DNA from: Halisarca cf. caerulea | Lineage: Eukaryota > Porifera > Demospongiae > Chondrillida > Halisarcidae | Assembly: GCA_963170055.1 (NCBI GenBank) | Contig: CAUJGJ010000487.1 | Coordinates: 65,201-77,700, forward strand | DNA: 12,500 bases | Reading direction: 5' to 3' | Shown: positions 1-7,348 of the stretch, piece by piece | Numbering within the stretch: the first letter of the stretch is position 1 | Layout: every line of letters begins with the position of its first letter | The notes under the pieces: generated by a model | Databases searched by the model: none | What the model saw: the letters and a program-made list of their open reading frames with translations, nothing else | What the model was told of the DNA's origin: nothing | Program-made: the position numbers and the translations under genes

Positions 1-115
1 ACAGTAGGACCTCTACTAGTGTGTGTACAGTAGGACCTCATCAGAGTTTGATGGTAAGACCTCTACTAGCACATATATGTAACAACGTAACTAGTGTGTT
101 TTATCAATTTTGCAG
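1..115 (+). other. 3' end of the last ASCC2-like intron
   Basis: Non-coding sequence ending at the acceptor TTTTGCAG (108-115). Bases 1-78 are about three degenerate 26-bp units, each beginning ACAGTAGGACCTC or a variant (starts near 1, 27 and 53). The head of this unit resembles the head of the 54-bp repeat at 603, so both may derive from one repeat family. Confidence 0.6.
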
Positions 116-277
116 AGAGGAAGTGGTGCAAGGAGGGGGCGTGGCAGGGGTAGGGGTGGCCCAGCTAGTGCCAATGAGCTGAAGCAGAGAAATTGGAAAG
201 AAAAACATAAGTCATTCACGAGTAATCACAACCGGAAAGTGCAGGCTCATAAGAAGCAACAAAAAGGCATGTTTTGA
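116..277 (+). CDS. ASCC2: ASCC2-like terminal coding exon (partial gene)
   Basis: This is the last 53 codons plus TGA of a gene whose upstream exons lie outside the window. The acceptor is a pyrimidine-rich stretch ending in TTTTGCAG at 115, and the exon opens in phase 0. It begins with an Arg/Gly-rich stretch (residues 1-15, RG and RGRG steps). A very basic tail follows, containing the motif S-F-T-S-N-H-N-R-K, then A-H-K-K, and ending K-G-M-F. An RG-rich linker followed by a basic NHNR...KGM C-terminus is what I recall of activating signal cointegrator 1 complex subunit 2. ASCC2 is the ubiquitin-binding (CUE-domain) partner of the ASCC3 helicase in alkylation repair and ribosome quality control. 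The CUE domain is not in the window, so the assignment rests on the C-terminal motif alone. A stop followed by a poly(A) signal 110 bases on supports a true terminal exon. Confidence 0.68.
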   Translation, partial: RGSGARRGRGRGRGGPASANELKQRNWKEKHKSFTSNHNRKVQAHKKQQKGMF

Positions 278-386
278 TTTGTGTTGTATTTTGCTTTCTT
301 CAAAAATGAATTTCTACTGCAAATTGCAGCTCTACAGACTGAGTTATTATACTCAGAAGATGTGTATATGTATTTTAGAACCTCCA

Positions 387-392
387 AATAAA
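387..392 (+). promoter_or_regulatory. poly(A) signal of the ASCC2-like gene
   Basis: A canonical AATAAA lies 110 bases after the TGA. A T/G-rich stretch (TGTGTTCTGTTCTTTGT) follows about 28 bases later, as expected of a downstream element. The 3'UTR would be roughly 130-140 nt. Confidence 0.65.
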
Positions 393-602
393 GGGCACTT
401 TGGGGGCAGTGTGAATTCGGATGTGTTCTGTTCTTTGTAGAGAGGTTGTCCACTTTTGGAGGCTCAAACTTTATAGAGGAAATATTTTGTGACCTCAAGC
501 TGTGTCCTTTGTATAGAGGCTCACTACACCATGTTCTTGTTCCAGAGTGTCCACTGTTAGGGGGTCCACCTTATGTGTCCACACACTATGGTCTCAGTCT
601 AC

Positions 603-818
603 AGTGGAACCTCTGTAATAAGGACACCACTGGGACCACAGTAAATAGTCCTTTATAGTGAAACCTCTATAATAGGGACACCATTGAGACCCCAGTAAAT
701 AGTCCTGTACAGTGAAACCTCCATAATAAGGACACCACTGGGACCACAGTAAATAGTCCTGTACAGTGAAACCTCCATAGTAAGGACACCACTGGGACCA
801 TAGTAAACTGTCCTGCTT
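603..818. repeat. 54-bp tandem repeat, four units
   Basis: Units start at 603, 657, 711 and 765, each with AGTG(G/A)AACCTC followed by AAGGACACCA and ACAGTAAATAGTCCT. The spacing is exactly 54 bp. The flanks at about 430-600 and 819-950 carry looser copies of the same words (GAGGTTGTCC, GGAGGTGTCC), some in the opposite orientation. Short open frames here are by-products of the repeat and not genes. Confidence 0.9.
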
Positions 819-828
819 ATGGAGGTGT
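770..828. repeat. inverted repeat closing the 54-bp array
   Basis: ACCTCCATAGTAAGGACA in the last unit is complementary, with two or so mismatches, to TGTCCTGCTTATGGAGGT at about 811-828. The array therefore ends in a hairpin-forming inverted half unit. Confidence 0.6.
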
Positions 829-1118
829 CCTTCATTTTTCCAGGGGTTTTAAATGCACACATGTCAATGCAAGGGATGTCAAATGGGGCAGAGCAGTGGT
901 GTCCTGTTGAAGGAGGTGGCTGTTTCCGGAGGTGTCCCTTTAGAAGTTCACCAGGCATACTAGTCCGTCTCTAGATCGATCGTCCTAGGAATCCTTTCAT
1001 GGTAGAATCTCCTAACTTGAATGGCTCACTGAGTCAAGTGAATTGAACAAACTTTCCATATATAAGTTGAACTTTCACTTTCACTTCACCTTGCAAGGGG
1101 GGTGACTTTAGGAGGGTT

Positions 1119-1120
<2 letters not shown>

Positions 1121-1167
<47 letters not shown>

Positions 1168-1251
1168 ATGTGTGTGTGTGTGCGTGCGTGCATGTGTGGG
1201 TGCGTGCGTGCATGTGTGGGTGTGTGCGTGCGCGCATGTGTGTGTGTGTGT

Positions 1252-1293
<42 letters not shown>

Positions 1294-1317
1294 ATGTGTG
1301 TGTGTGTGCGTGTGCAT

Positions 1318-1379
<62 letters not shown>

Positions 1380-1421
1380 ATGTTTGTGTGTGTGTGTGCA
1401 CATGTGTGTGTGTGTGTGTGT
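1121..1421. repeat. TG microsatellite (about 300 bp), interrupted
   Basis: Mostly (GT)n on the plus strand, broken by GTGCATG, GCGTGCGTG and GGGTGCG variants. It is alternating purine-pyrimidine throughout and so potentially Z-DNA forming. All long open frames over it, on both strands, are Cys-Val or His-Thr runs caused by the dinucleotide repeat. Confidence 0.97.
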
Positions 1422-2000
1422 CTGAGTGGTGAACTTGTCGTAAATATGAGTCTTCCCAAGTAGGAGACTGTAGCAACAAGCCACAGTGCACATGCAAACC
1501 ATGATCTAAGGATTCCGAAGGCATTGCAGCTAAATAATGGGTGGAGTTTGAACGAATAGTTGAATAAACAAAAGGTGGTATATGGGGAATAATTCACTCA
1601 AGCCTACAGTGTGTGTCAGAGGTGGTCTCCAACAAGGAGAGATTAATATAGGACTTACTATACTGCATTGTGACCAGCAAAGCCAGTCTTACAAAAGAGG
1701 TGGTCTTTCACCAAAGCGGTCTCGTTGTACAATTGAATAATTGTTTGATGAAAAATTGTGGCATGCGTGACCTGTCCAAAGATGAACAACACATAAATCG
1801 AGCGTGCTACGTTTGTTTTGTGTGGTATGTCTGCCGTTCTATTGGAGCGACCACAGACAATAGATATAAAGAGCTGGTTCATTCACTCTTTGATGGTTTT
1901 GCTGCATCCCACTTGTCTGGTCACAACAGCTTGGTGATGACCTAGCAGTGTGTTGCTGTTAACACCGCCAAATGGAATTATCCCTCAATACAGTGCTGAC
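1422..2000. other. intergenic stretch, no recognised gene
   Basis: No convincing exon or known repeat is seen. A 91-codon open frame at 1670-1945 has no recognisable domain and no supporting signals. Short similar words occur (GAGGTGGTCT at 1619 and 1697), suggesting decayed repeat material. Confidence 0.5.
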
Positions 2001-2240
2001 TTCCTCCAATTGTTGGCTGGTGGAGGTTGTATAAATTAGCTGAAACGAAGAGGTACTCCACACAGGCACACAGAACTTCCCTTTGTTCCGAGTGCGTCTG
2101 ATGCTCTGTCTTTCCAGGTCTGCGTGCCAGGAGTACGTACGGTTGATCTGTGACTGTTTTGAGTGCGAGAAGAAAACCAAGCAAAAATTGCACGTGATAT
2201 CTTGTGAACTTTTCACATCAAAGAATACCATACTTCACAC
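2001..2240 (+). promoter_or_regulatory. conserved upstream block of gene copy 1
   Basis: This block aligns with 5531-5760 and 8341-8570 in front of the other two copies. Shared words include CTTCCTCCAA, TTGGCTGGTGGAGGT, AACGAAGAGGTACTCC, CAGGAGTACGTACGGT and GATATCTTGTGAA. It is the only extensive homology upstream of copy 1, so it probably contains the core promoter and the start of the 5'UTR. Confidence 0.6.
2030..2036 (+). promoter_or_regulatory. candidate TATA box, gene copy 1
   Basis: TATAAAT sits at the same place in the conserved block as TATAAAA in copies 2 and 3. It lies about 640 bp before the ATG, against 308 bp in the others, because copy 1 has extra sequence between them. Confidence 0.45.
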
Positions 2241-2560
2241 TTCAGGAGAATCTTTCCACAGCTGAAAGGACTTCTCAAGAGCAGAAAGTACTTCTCACAA
2301 CAGAGAACACTTCCACAGTTGAGGAATAGTTTACTTTGATATTGTTGAAGTCCACAGTAAGTTGGAGAACTGCTGCCATTCTTGTCTTCATCTCCAAGGT
2401 AACCAATCAACCAATCGAAAGAAATTACTTTGGATAGCTAATTTGGTACTTTTCTTCTTTTGCTTGCATCTCAGTTGGTGTGTTGGTTGTGTGTGTGTGT
2501 GTGTCTGCTCATTCTGTCCGCTAAAGGAAGTCAAATTATAGGAAGCAGTTTTGTATACAC
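2241..2560 (+). other. copy-1-specific 5' segment with a possible 5'UTR intron
   Basis: This segment is missing from copies 2 and 3, whose homology resumes near ACAAACTTCAGTC (about 2564). It holds a good donor (ACA then GTAAGT at 2357) and a strong acceptor (TTTTCTTCTTTTGCTTGCATCTCAG ending at 2474; pyrimidine-rich). A spliced 5'UTR is therefore possible, with an intron of about 118 bp. Bases 2240-2325 contain about three degenerate ~21-bp units with ACTTCTC or ACTTCC. The extra segment could be an insertion in copy 1 or a loss in the ancestor of copies 2 and 3. Confidence 0.4.
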
Positions 2561-2667
2561 GCACACAAACTTCAGTCGCTTCTTGAACCCAACATCTCCT
2601 ACAACTCAGAGTTTATTTTGTTATAAAATTGGCATATTTACCAGATACGGGCTTGCAGTGCAGATTC

Positions 2668-3192
2668 ATGGCGCTCATTGTTGGAAGTATTGCTTTTTGT
2701 GTTGTTCTCTTTGTGTACCCCTCACTTGACCTGAGAGTGGGGGTGGACATCGTGGATGGGGTTCCCCACTGCAAATCTTACCATGCAAACAAAAGCAGCA
2801 CTGTCACCATAGACCACTTTACAGCTCAGCCAGTGTGGAACACATCAGGGTCCCATGGGAACAAGACACAACTGCGTTTCTGCTTGAGTGTGAAAACCGA
2901 TCAGAAGACGTACTACGTTGCACAGTCTCCCAGTGGAATGCTGGCTTTTGTGAGCAACTCTCTAGATGCAGTCATGTTCGAAGCGGTCAACTTCCACACA
3001 AATGGTCCCCCGTATTCCGTAGGTGTTAACATGAATCAGAAATTCTTCTTAAAGTACCATGGAAGCAGAGGAAGATATTCATTTCTTCATGTATTTAAGG
3101 GTAGTCAGGAAGAGGGGATGCGACTGCTGGAGAAGGGTTCCAGGGCACCACAAGGATACAGAATCCTCTTGGGAAAAGTGCCTTCACACTAG
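2668..3192 (+). CDS. FGF/IL-1-like beta-trefoil secreted protein, copy 1
   Basis: An intact 174-codon intronless frame ending in TAG. I chose the ATG at 2668 because it is the first in-frame ATG shared by all three copies; the frame extends upstream only through non-ATG codons. Residues 2-21 are a hydrophobic signal peptide or type II anchor (ALIVGSIAFCVVLFVYPSL). The ectodomain has K-T-Y-Y-V-A-Q-S-P-S-G-M-L (80-92), M-F-E-A (103-106), K-F-F-L-K-Y-H (125-131) and L-L-E-K-G-S-R-A-P-Q-G (153-163). This order resembles FGF strands: YLAM..G.L, F.FE, YVAL, then KxGSRTRPGQKA near the C-terminus. Unlike typical FGFs, the conserved Cys of the family signature is replaced. N-glycosylation sequons are at N41, N58 and N65. 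It is the most diverged copy (Cys at 35 and 72, GSRGRY in place of GDEGKQ). The family call is inference from motif order; another beta-trefoil cytokine or lectin-like fold is possible. Confidence 0.6.
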   Translation: MALIVGSIAFCVVLFVYPSLDLRVGVDIVDGVPHCKSYHANKSSTVTIDHFTAQPVWNTSGSHGNKTQLRFCLSVKTDQKTYYVAQSPSGMLAFVSNSLDAVMFEAVNFHTNGPPYSVGVNMNQKFFLKYHGSRGRYSFLHVFKGSQEEGMRLLEKGSRAPQGYRILLGKVPSH

Positions 3193-3686
3193 GCCAGCCT
3201 CCCACATTGTCCCAGCCTCTCATATTACTGCCGACCACTGCCGACATCGCCTCCACTCTTACTTCTACCATTGGCCCAGCTGCCCTGCCCCATCCACAGA
3301 CACGCCCACTTCAACCCTACTCCTCTCACTGACACACCCACTTTGACCTCATACCATCCACAGACACGCCCACTTTAACCACACTCCTCACTGACACACC
3401 CAATTTAACCCTATACCATCCACAGACACACCCACTTTACCCCATACCATCTGCAGACACACCCACTTTACCCCCATACCATCTGTAGAATGCCCACTTT
3501 AATCCACACCATCCACAGACACGCCCACCTTTTTTATTGCAATTTTTTTTCTAATTGTATTAATAATATATCCATTGATCTAAGAGCACATTGTTATTAC
3601 GTAATATGTTACAAGTATTGTAATCTTTGATTTTAATTGAGCACTGTATCAAAAGTTAAATACTGCAAATCATCTGATGAAATAAA
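3193..3686 (+). other. 3'UTR of gene copy 1
   Basis: The part from about 3590 to 3700 (ATATGTTACA, TTGTAATCTTTGATTT, ATTGAGCACTGTAT, TCATCTGATGAA) aligns with the sequence after copies 2 and 3, so the original 3'UTR was short. About 330 bp of C-rich repeat lies between the stop and this block only in copy 1. AATAAA at 3681-3686 is the likely poly(A) signal. Confidence 0.5.
3291..3535. repeat. 31-bp minisatellite in the copy-1 3' region
   Basis: CATC(C/T)(A/G)(C/T)AGA followed by CACRCCCACTT recurs with starts at 3291, 3355, 3417, 3448, 3480 and 3510. Spacings are 64, 62, 31, 32 and 30, so the basic unit is about 31 bp and the first two periods are dimers. It is strongly C-rich and G-poor on the plus strand, so the transcript would be unstructured and C-rich. 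Confidence 0.85.
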
Positions 3687-3910
3687 TTGTATTTTACAAT
3701 ATCAAGCTACAATTATTTACCATGTAACTTTCGAACAGCTTTTCACTTAGCACAGATCAATTGTACAAAATCAATGTATACAGTGCACTTCGGCCGCCCA
3801 GGCCTTCATCAGTGGGTGACATACTAGTAGCCAAGGGCTAACGGCTCCCCACATTAAACAGGAATACTTGATACCTGATCAGTTGTAAGCATGTAAGACT
3901 GAATTAGTCC
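3687..3910. other. unit-1 spacer with a GGCCGAA/CTGATGA motif
   Basis: Little here matches units 2 and 3. Read on the minus strand, 3789-3812 contains CTGATGA, a GGCC...GGCC stem and GAA, which recalls part of a hammerhead core. No complete ribozyme is evident. No gene is seen. Confidence 0.35.
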
Positions 3911-4023
3911 CGCGTAGCCAGACCCATGCTCGCCATGACTGACGTCACCATGAAGGCGAGTAAGCCCAGTGACGTCATGCAGTCCCTGAAAATGGCCGAG
4001 TGAGATTGGGTCTGAGCTACGTG
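3911..4023. mobile_element. short MITE with CGCGTAGC terminal repeats
   Basis: The left end CGCGTAGCCAGACCC (3911-3925) is the inverted counterpart of GGGTCTGAGCTACGTG (4008-4023), with one extra base and one mismatch. Inner sequence is also partly palindromic (CTCGCC at 3929 against GGCGAG at 3955). Length is about 113 bp with no coding capacity. Units 2 and 3 lack it: their sequence passes straight into GAGAGAATTCCCCTTGC, matching GAGGGAGTTTCCCTTGC just after the element. It is a non-autonomous DNA transposon; I cannot name the superfamily because the target duplication is unclear. Confidence 0.65.
3940..3977. promoter_or_regulatory. two perfect TGACGTCA (CRE-type) octamers
   Basis: TGACGTCA occurs at 3940-3947 and 3970-3977, exactly 30 bp apart, inside the MITE. 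This is the full consensus for CREB/ATF bZIP dimers. Function is unknown, and the pair could simply reflect the palindromic build of the element. Confidence 0.45.
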
Positions 4024-4200
4024 AGGGAGTTTCCCTTGCATATGAATTATGACATGTACAGCTTCAGCTGTTTCAACAGTATAGGGAATGCTGGTCTTGT
4101 GAACCAGACCCTAGTTCACCTATATACATTGGTCATCTTTGAGCGGCCATTTAATTTACAGAACTTGCAATCAACAATGATACAAATCATTTCTCCATAA
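4024..4200. other. unit-1 downstream segment homologous to units 2 and 3, without the hairpin
   Basis: CTTCAGCTGTTTCAACAGTATAGGGAATGCTGG-type sequence continues into GTGAACCAGACCCTAGTTCACC, TGCAATCAACA and TTTCTCCATAAAGTGTT. It aligns with 6730-6955 and 9540-9770. The foldback insert of those units is absent, giving a natural empty site at about 4076-4088. Confidence 0.75.
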
Positions 4201-4500
4201 AGTGTTAGATTATATGCATTATCCTATACTATTCTATAGACATTACTTACAATGCAAATATAATATTATTATATAAAATATATGCATAAATATTTTTATA
4301 TTAAACTATTATTATACAAATATTAAAATATATCATTATGCATTATAAAAAATATATGCATTATCATATCCTATTCTAGATAATACAATTTAAATATTAT
4401 AAAAATATACATTATAACAGACATGCATTTAAACTTCATTTCATTGCATTTGCATGACATTGTTTTAATTAGTGCATAATCATGACAAGAAAGGCTGCAC
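4201..4500. other. very AT-rich spacer
   Basis: Bases 4240-4440 are almost entirely A and T, with overlapping words such as ATTATAAAAATATA and ATGCATTAT. This fits local slippage in the spacer of unit 1. No gene, RNA or transposon ends are seen. Confidence 0.7.
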
Positions 4501-4513
4501 TTTTATAATATTC

Positions 4514-4665
4514 ATAGGTGTAGGAACCATGGGGGCTGGAGGGGCTATAGCCCCCCCCCCCCCCCATGTTTGCCTGATCATATATTAAACAAGCTATTAT
4601 ACTGCACATGAACTGCACATGATATTGAATGAGCCCCCCAAAGTATAAGTCATTCCTACGCCAAT
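4514..4665. mobile_element. MITE with GGTGTAGGAA/TTCCTACGCC ends, copy-1 unit only
   Basis: The left terminus ATAGGTGTAGGAA (4514-4526) is the inverted counterpart of TTCCTACGCCAAT (4653-4665). Inside the left end, GGGGGCTGGAGGGGCTATAGCCCC and a run of about 14 C (4551-4564) form a strong hairpin. GAGCCCCCCAAAG near the right end extends the terminal repeat. Units 2 and 3 read uninterrupted through the corresponding site. It is about 152 bp and non-coding. Elements with GTAGGAA ends and a GGGGGCTATAGCCCCC core are, to my knowledge, common in marine invertebrate genomes. Confidence 0.7.
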
Positions 4666-5036
4666 GTAATTAATTCATAAATTACACTTGATTAATTTAT
4701 GCATGTACCCTTTGTGTAATTGTATGTGTATGTGTATAGCACCTCAAGGTACACCATGCAGTGACTATTGGTGAGAGTTTCCCAGTAAAACATTGATTCA
4801 TTTTATAATCCATATTAATACAAAGTAATTAATAGCATTCCGTATGTGGGTAATAATGAAACGGTTCATGCAGGTTTGTGTTTAACTGTACCACAAACTT
4901 TGTGTTGCACAAGAACATGTGACACTCATGTGACACCCCATGTGACAAGATGGCTGTGTATGTATACTTCCATGCATTCATTGCTAATAAATATCTCCAC
5001 TGCATGACTTCTGAATCAGTAAAAGTGGATAGTGAT
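4666..5036. other. end of unit 1, partly homologous to 7115-7310
   Basis: TGTACCCTTTGTGT, GTACACCATGCAGTGACTA, GGTGAGAGTTTCCCAGT and a GTGGGTAA(C/T)A motif match the same stretch in units 2 and 3. After about 4900 the sequence is unique to unit 1 up to the CA tract. No gene is seen; long minus-strand frames here run out of the CA repeat. Confidence 0.65.
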
Positions 5037-5120
<84 letters not shown>

Positions 5121-5132
5121 ACACACACACAT

Positions 5133-5197
<65 letters not shown>
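5037..5197. repeat. CA microsatellite at the unit 1/unit 2 boundary
   Basis: About 160 bp of (AC)n with only ATGTAC and ATAC interruptions (two ATGTAC, at 5062 and 5130). It marks the left edge of the 2.8-kb duplicated unit; corresponding tracts lie at 7859 and 10667. Confidence 0.97.
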
Positions 5198-5198
<1 letters not shown>

Positions 5199-5562
5199 CA
5201 CAACACTTCCCCTTTCAGATTCAACACACCACTAGCTACCAATACTTAAGAATGAAAGAACCATTTAAAGGGGAAGGAAACACATTCAATCCATGTCATG
5301 CTGAACTGCTAAAATGCCTCCTTAGATGATGTTTATACACTGTACGTGGCTATGTTGCTAAAGCCTCCTACTCAGAAAGACTCATATTTACCGCAAGTTC
5401 ACCACTCAGACAGCAGTCTACACAATATTTATACCTAGTAGTCAATACATTGCGGGCACAACTCATGTGTTGTTGTGCATTCTGGAGGGAAATTAATCAA
5501 TACTTTCTATTGAGAATGAAAGAAGGAACTGCCTTCCTCCAAATGTTGGCTGGTGGAGGTCG
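5198..5562. other. unit-2 left segment upstream of the promoter
   Basis: No gene is seen. CTTCCCCTTT (5206) and AAAGGGGAAG (5268) form a short inverted repeat, and AGAATGAAAGAA occurs twice (5249, 5513), hinting at an old repeat. Unit 3 repeats this at 8004-8370 with very few differences; unit 1 has no clear equivalent. Confidence 0.5.
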
Positions 5563-5569
5563 TATAAAA
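5563..5569 (+). promoter_or_regulatory. candidate TATA box, gene copy 2
   Basis: TATAAAA in the context GGAGGTCGTATAAAACAGCT, 308 bp before the ATG and at the same offset as in copy 3. A second A/T stretch (TTTATAATAAA, about 5815) lies closer to the ATG and is an alternative. Confidence 0.45.
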
Positions 5570-5870
5570 CAGCTGGAACGAAGAGGTACTCCACACACAC
5601 GTACTGTACTTAAGTTGAGTCTCCCTTTGTTCAGAGTTCATCTGAGGATCATTCCAGGAGTACGTACGGTCGATCTGTGGTTGTTTAGAGTGTGAGAAGA
5701 AAACCAAGCAAAATCGCAACTGATATCTTGTGAAGTTCTCAAAGCAAAGGATACGGTACCTCACATACAAACGTCAGTCTCTCCTTGAATACATCTTCTA
5801 CAACTCTGAGTTCATTTTATAATAAATTTGACACTGATATTTACCAGATACGGGCTTGCAGTGCAGATTC

Positions 5871-6395
5871 ATGGCGCTCATTGTTGGAAGTATTGCTTTT
5901 TGTGTTGTTCTCTTGGTGTACCCCTCACTTGACCTGAGAGTGGGGGTAGACGTCGTGGATGGGGTTCCCCACTTCAAATCTTACCATGCAAACAATAGTA
6001 GCACTGTCACCATTGACCGATTTATAGCTCAGTCGGTGTTGAACACATCAGGGTTCCATATGAACAAGATCCAACTGCGTTTCTACTTTAGTGTGAAAAC
6101 CGATCAGAAGACGTACTACCTTGCACAGTCTCCCAGTGGAATGCTGGCTTTTGCAAACAACTCTTTAGACGCAGCCATGTTTGAAGCAGACAACTTCCGC
6201 ACAAATGCCTCCCCATATTCCGCAGGTGTTAACATAAACCAGAAATTCTTCTTACTATTCCACGGTGACGAAGGAAAGCAGTCAATCCTTCATATACTCG
6301 CGGGCGGTGAAGAAGAGAAGATGCAGCTGCTGGAGAAGGGCTCCAGGCCACCACGAGGACACAAAATTGTCTTGGGAAGAGCCCTGTCACACTAG
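5871..6395 (+). CDS. FGF/IL-1-like beta-trefoil secreted protein, copy 2
   Basis: Intact, intronless, 174 codons plus TAG, starting at the ATG shared by all copies. Residues 2-21 form a hydrophobic signal or anchor with no charged residue before it. Ectodomain landmarks are K-T-Y-Y-L-A-Q-S-P-S-G-M-L (80-92), M-F-E-A-D-N-F (103-109), Q-K-F-F-L-L-F-H (124-131), E-E-E-K-M-Q-L-L-E-K-G-S-R-P-P-R-G-H-K (147-165) and V-L-G-R near the end. Spacing follows the last two lobes of an FGF-type beta-trefoil. The only Cys is in the hydrophobic segment, so no ectodomain disulphides. Sequons lie at N41/N42, N58, N96 and N112; the N65 sequon of the other copies is lost (NKI). By hand count 24 residues differ from copy 3. 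It is probably extracellular or surface-anchored; receptor and role are unknown. Confidence 0.62.
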   Translation: MALIVGSIAFCVVLLVYPSLDLRVGVDVVDGVPHFKSYHANNSSTVTIDRFIAQSVLNTSGFHMNKIQLRFYFSVKTDQKTYYLAQSPSGMLAFANNSLDAAMFEADNFRTNASPYSAGVNINQKFFLLFHGDEGKQSILHILAGGEEEKMQLLEKGSRPPRGHKIVLGRALSH

Positions 6396-6519
6396 GCCAG
6401 CCTTACACACTTTGATATTTCTAACATCCTTCATCCATAAGAGCACTCTTGCTATTAGCCTAATATGTTACATGTATTGTAATCTTTGATTTCAATTGAG
6501 CACTGTATTAAAAATTAAA
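6396..6519 (+). other. 3'UTR and poly(A) signal, gene copy 2
   Basis: The short AT-rich tail shared with copies 1 and 3 ends with overlapping ATTAAA signals at 6507 and 6514, a common variant of AATAAA. The C-rich minisatellite of copy 1 is absent. Confidence 0.45.
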
Positions 6520-6755
6520 GTCTGTAGATCATCAGATGAAGTAAATTAAATTTTGCAATGTCAACCTACAAAATTAATACTTAACTAGCTAATTGGGAAA
6601 AATAGATATTTGCTATATGCATGTAACACAAACAATAATAGCTCCCAATGTCTTCTATACATTCCGTACATGATGTAGCAATGCTGAGCACATGAGAGAA
6701 TTCCCCTTGCATAAATATGACTTGTAAGGCTTCAGCTGTTTCCACAGTAAGGATA

Positions 6756-6833
6756 GCCTTGTTCCCAGCCCCACTTCCACCTGCCATTTTTTCAGAATAA
6801 AATGGCAGGCGGAAGTGGGGCTGGGCATGAGGC
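6756..6833. mobile_element. 35-bp-arm foldback hairpin, unit 2
   Basis: Arms 6756-6790 and 6799-6833 are complementary at about 31 of 35 positions, around an 8-base loop TTCAGAAT. The core is CCCCACTTCCACCTGCCATT. The flanks are imperfect direct repeats ACAGTAAGGATA (6744) and ACAGTAGGGAAT (6835). Unit 1 has a single ACAGTATAGGGAAT at this place and no hairpin. This is best read as insertion of a foldback element with a target-site duplication of about 9-10 bp. Confidence 0.75.
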
Positions 6834-7345
6834 TACAGTAGGGAATGCTGGTCTAGTGAACCAGACCCTAGTTCACCTACATATCGGCCATTTTACATAA
6901 TTTGCAATCAACATGCAATTATACAGTACATTAAATCATTTCCCCATAAAGTGTTCTGAATATAAGAAATCAATCAATCATTATAACTGATAGTTTTACT
7001 AAATTTCATTATATTTGCATAATTAGTGCCCAATCATGGCAAGAAATGCTCTGCATGTGTATTAAGGCTGCACTCAGTTTTACTCTTTCAAAATAATATT
7101 TCATTTAATTAATCCATAAATCACACCTGATTATGTACCCTTTGTGTGACTGTATGTGTATAGGACCTCAAAGTACACCATGCAGTGACTACCGGTGAGA
7201 GTTTCCCAGTCAAACATTTATCTCATAATCCACTATACAAAATAGTGCATAGCATTAATGATTTGGTGGGTAACATCAAAACGACTTGTGCAGGTTTTGT
7301 GCTTACTGAGCTGGAAAATAGTGCATAGTAGTTGGTGGGTAACAT
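6834..7345. other. unit-2 spacer with an internal local duplication
   Basis: No gene is seen. The left part is shared with units 1 and 3. Within 7246-7345 a short segment is duplicated: AATAGTGCATAG followed by GGTGGGTAACAT occurs at 7241-7276 and again at 7317-7345. CAAAACGACTTGTGCAGG follows the first copy and its homologue follows the second copy, split by the MITE. Confidence 0.6.
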
Positions 7346-7348
7346 TAA

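Noticed and set aside
1034..1597. Long open frames of alternating Cys-Val or His-Thr over CA/TG tracts (also at 4829-5329, 7776-8137, 10586-11058 and 11014-11557)
   Set aside because: Dinucleotide repeats lack stop codons in all frames. The frames carry no domain, start context or splice support.
1670..1945. 91-codon open frame
   Set aside because: No recognisable motif, no splice or poly(A) signals fitted to it, and the region holds decayed repeat words.
2629..2667. N-terminal extension of the first trefoil gene (and TTG-started versions at 5856 and 8664)
   Set aside because: These extensions depend on TTG as a start, which is not expected in animal nuclear genes. The first shared ATG gives 174 codons in all three copies.
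2835..3346. Overlapping plus-strand frames at 2835-3029 and 3059-3346, and 6265-6489
   Set aside because: They are other-frame shadows of the conserved trefoil genes and are not kept intact in all copies.
3781..3840. tRNA or rRNA fragment around GGCCGCCCAGGCC
   Set aside because: No cloverleaf, A-box/B-box pair or rRNA core motif could be fitted.
6581..6787. Minus-strand frame at 6581-6787 and its unit-3 equivalent at 9388-9597
   Set aside because: It runs across the foldback hairpin and differs in frame between the two units, so it is not a conserved gene.
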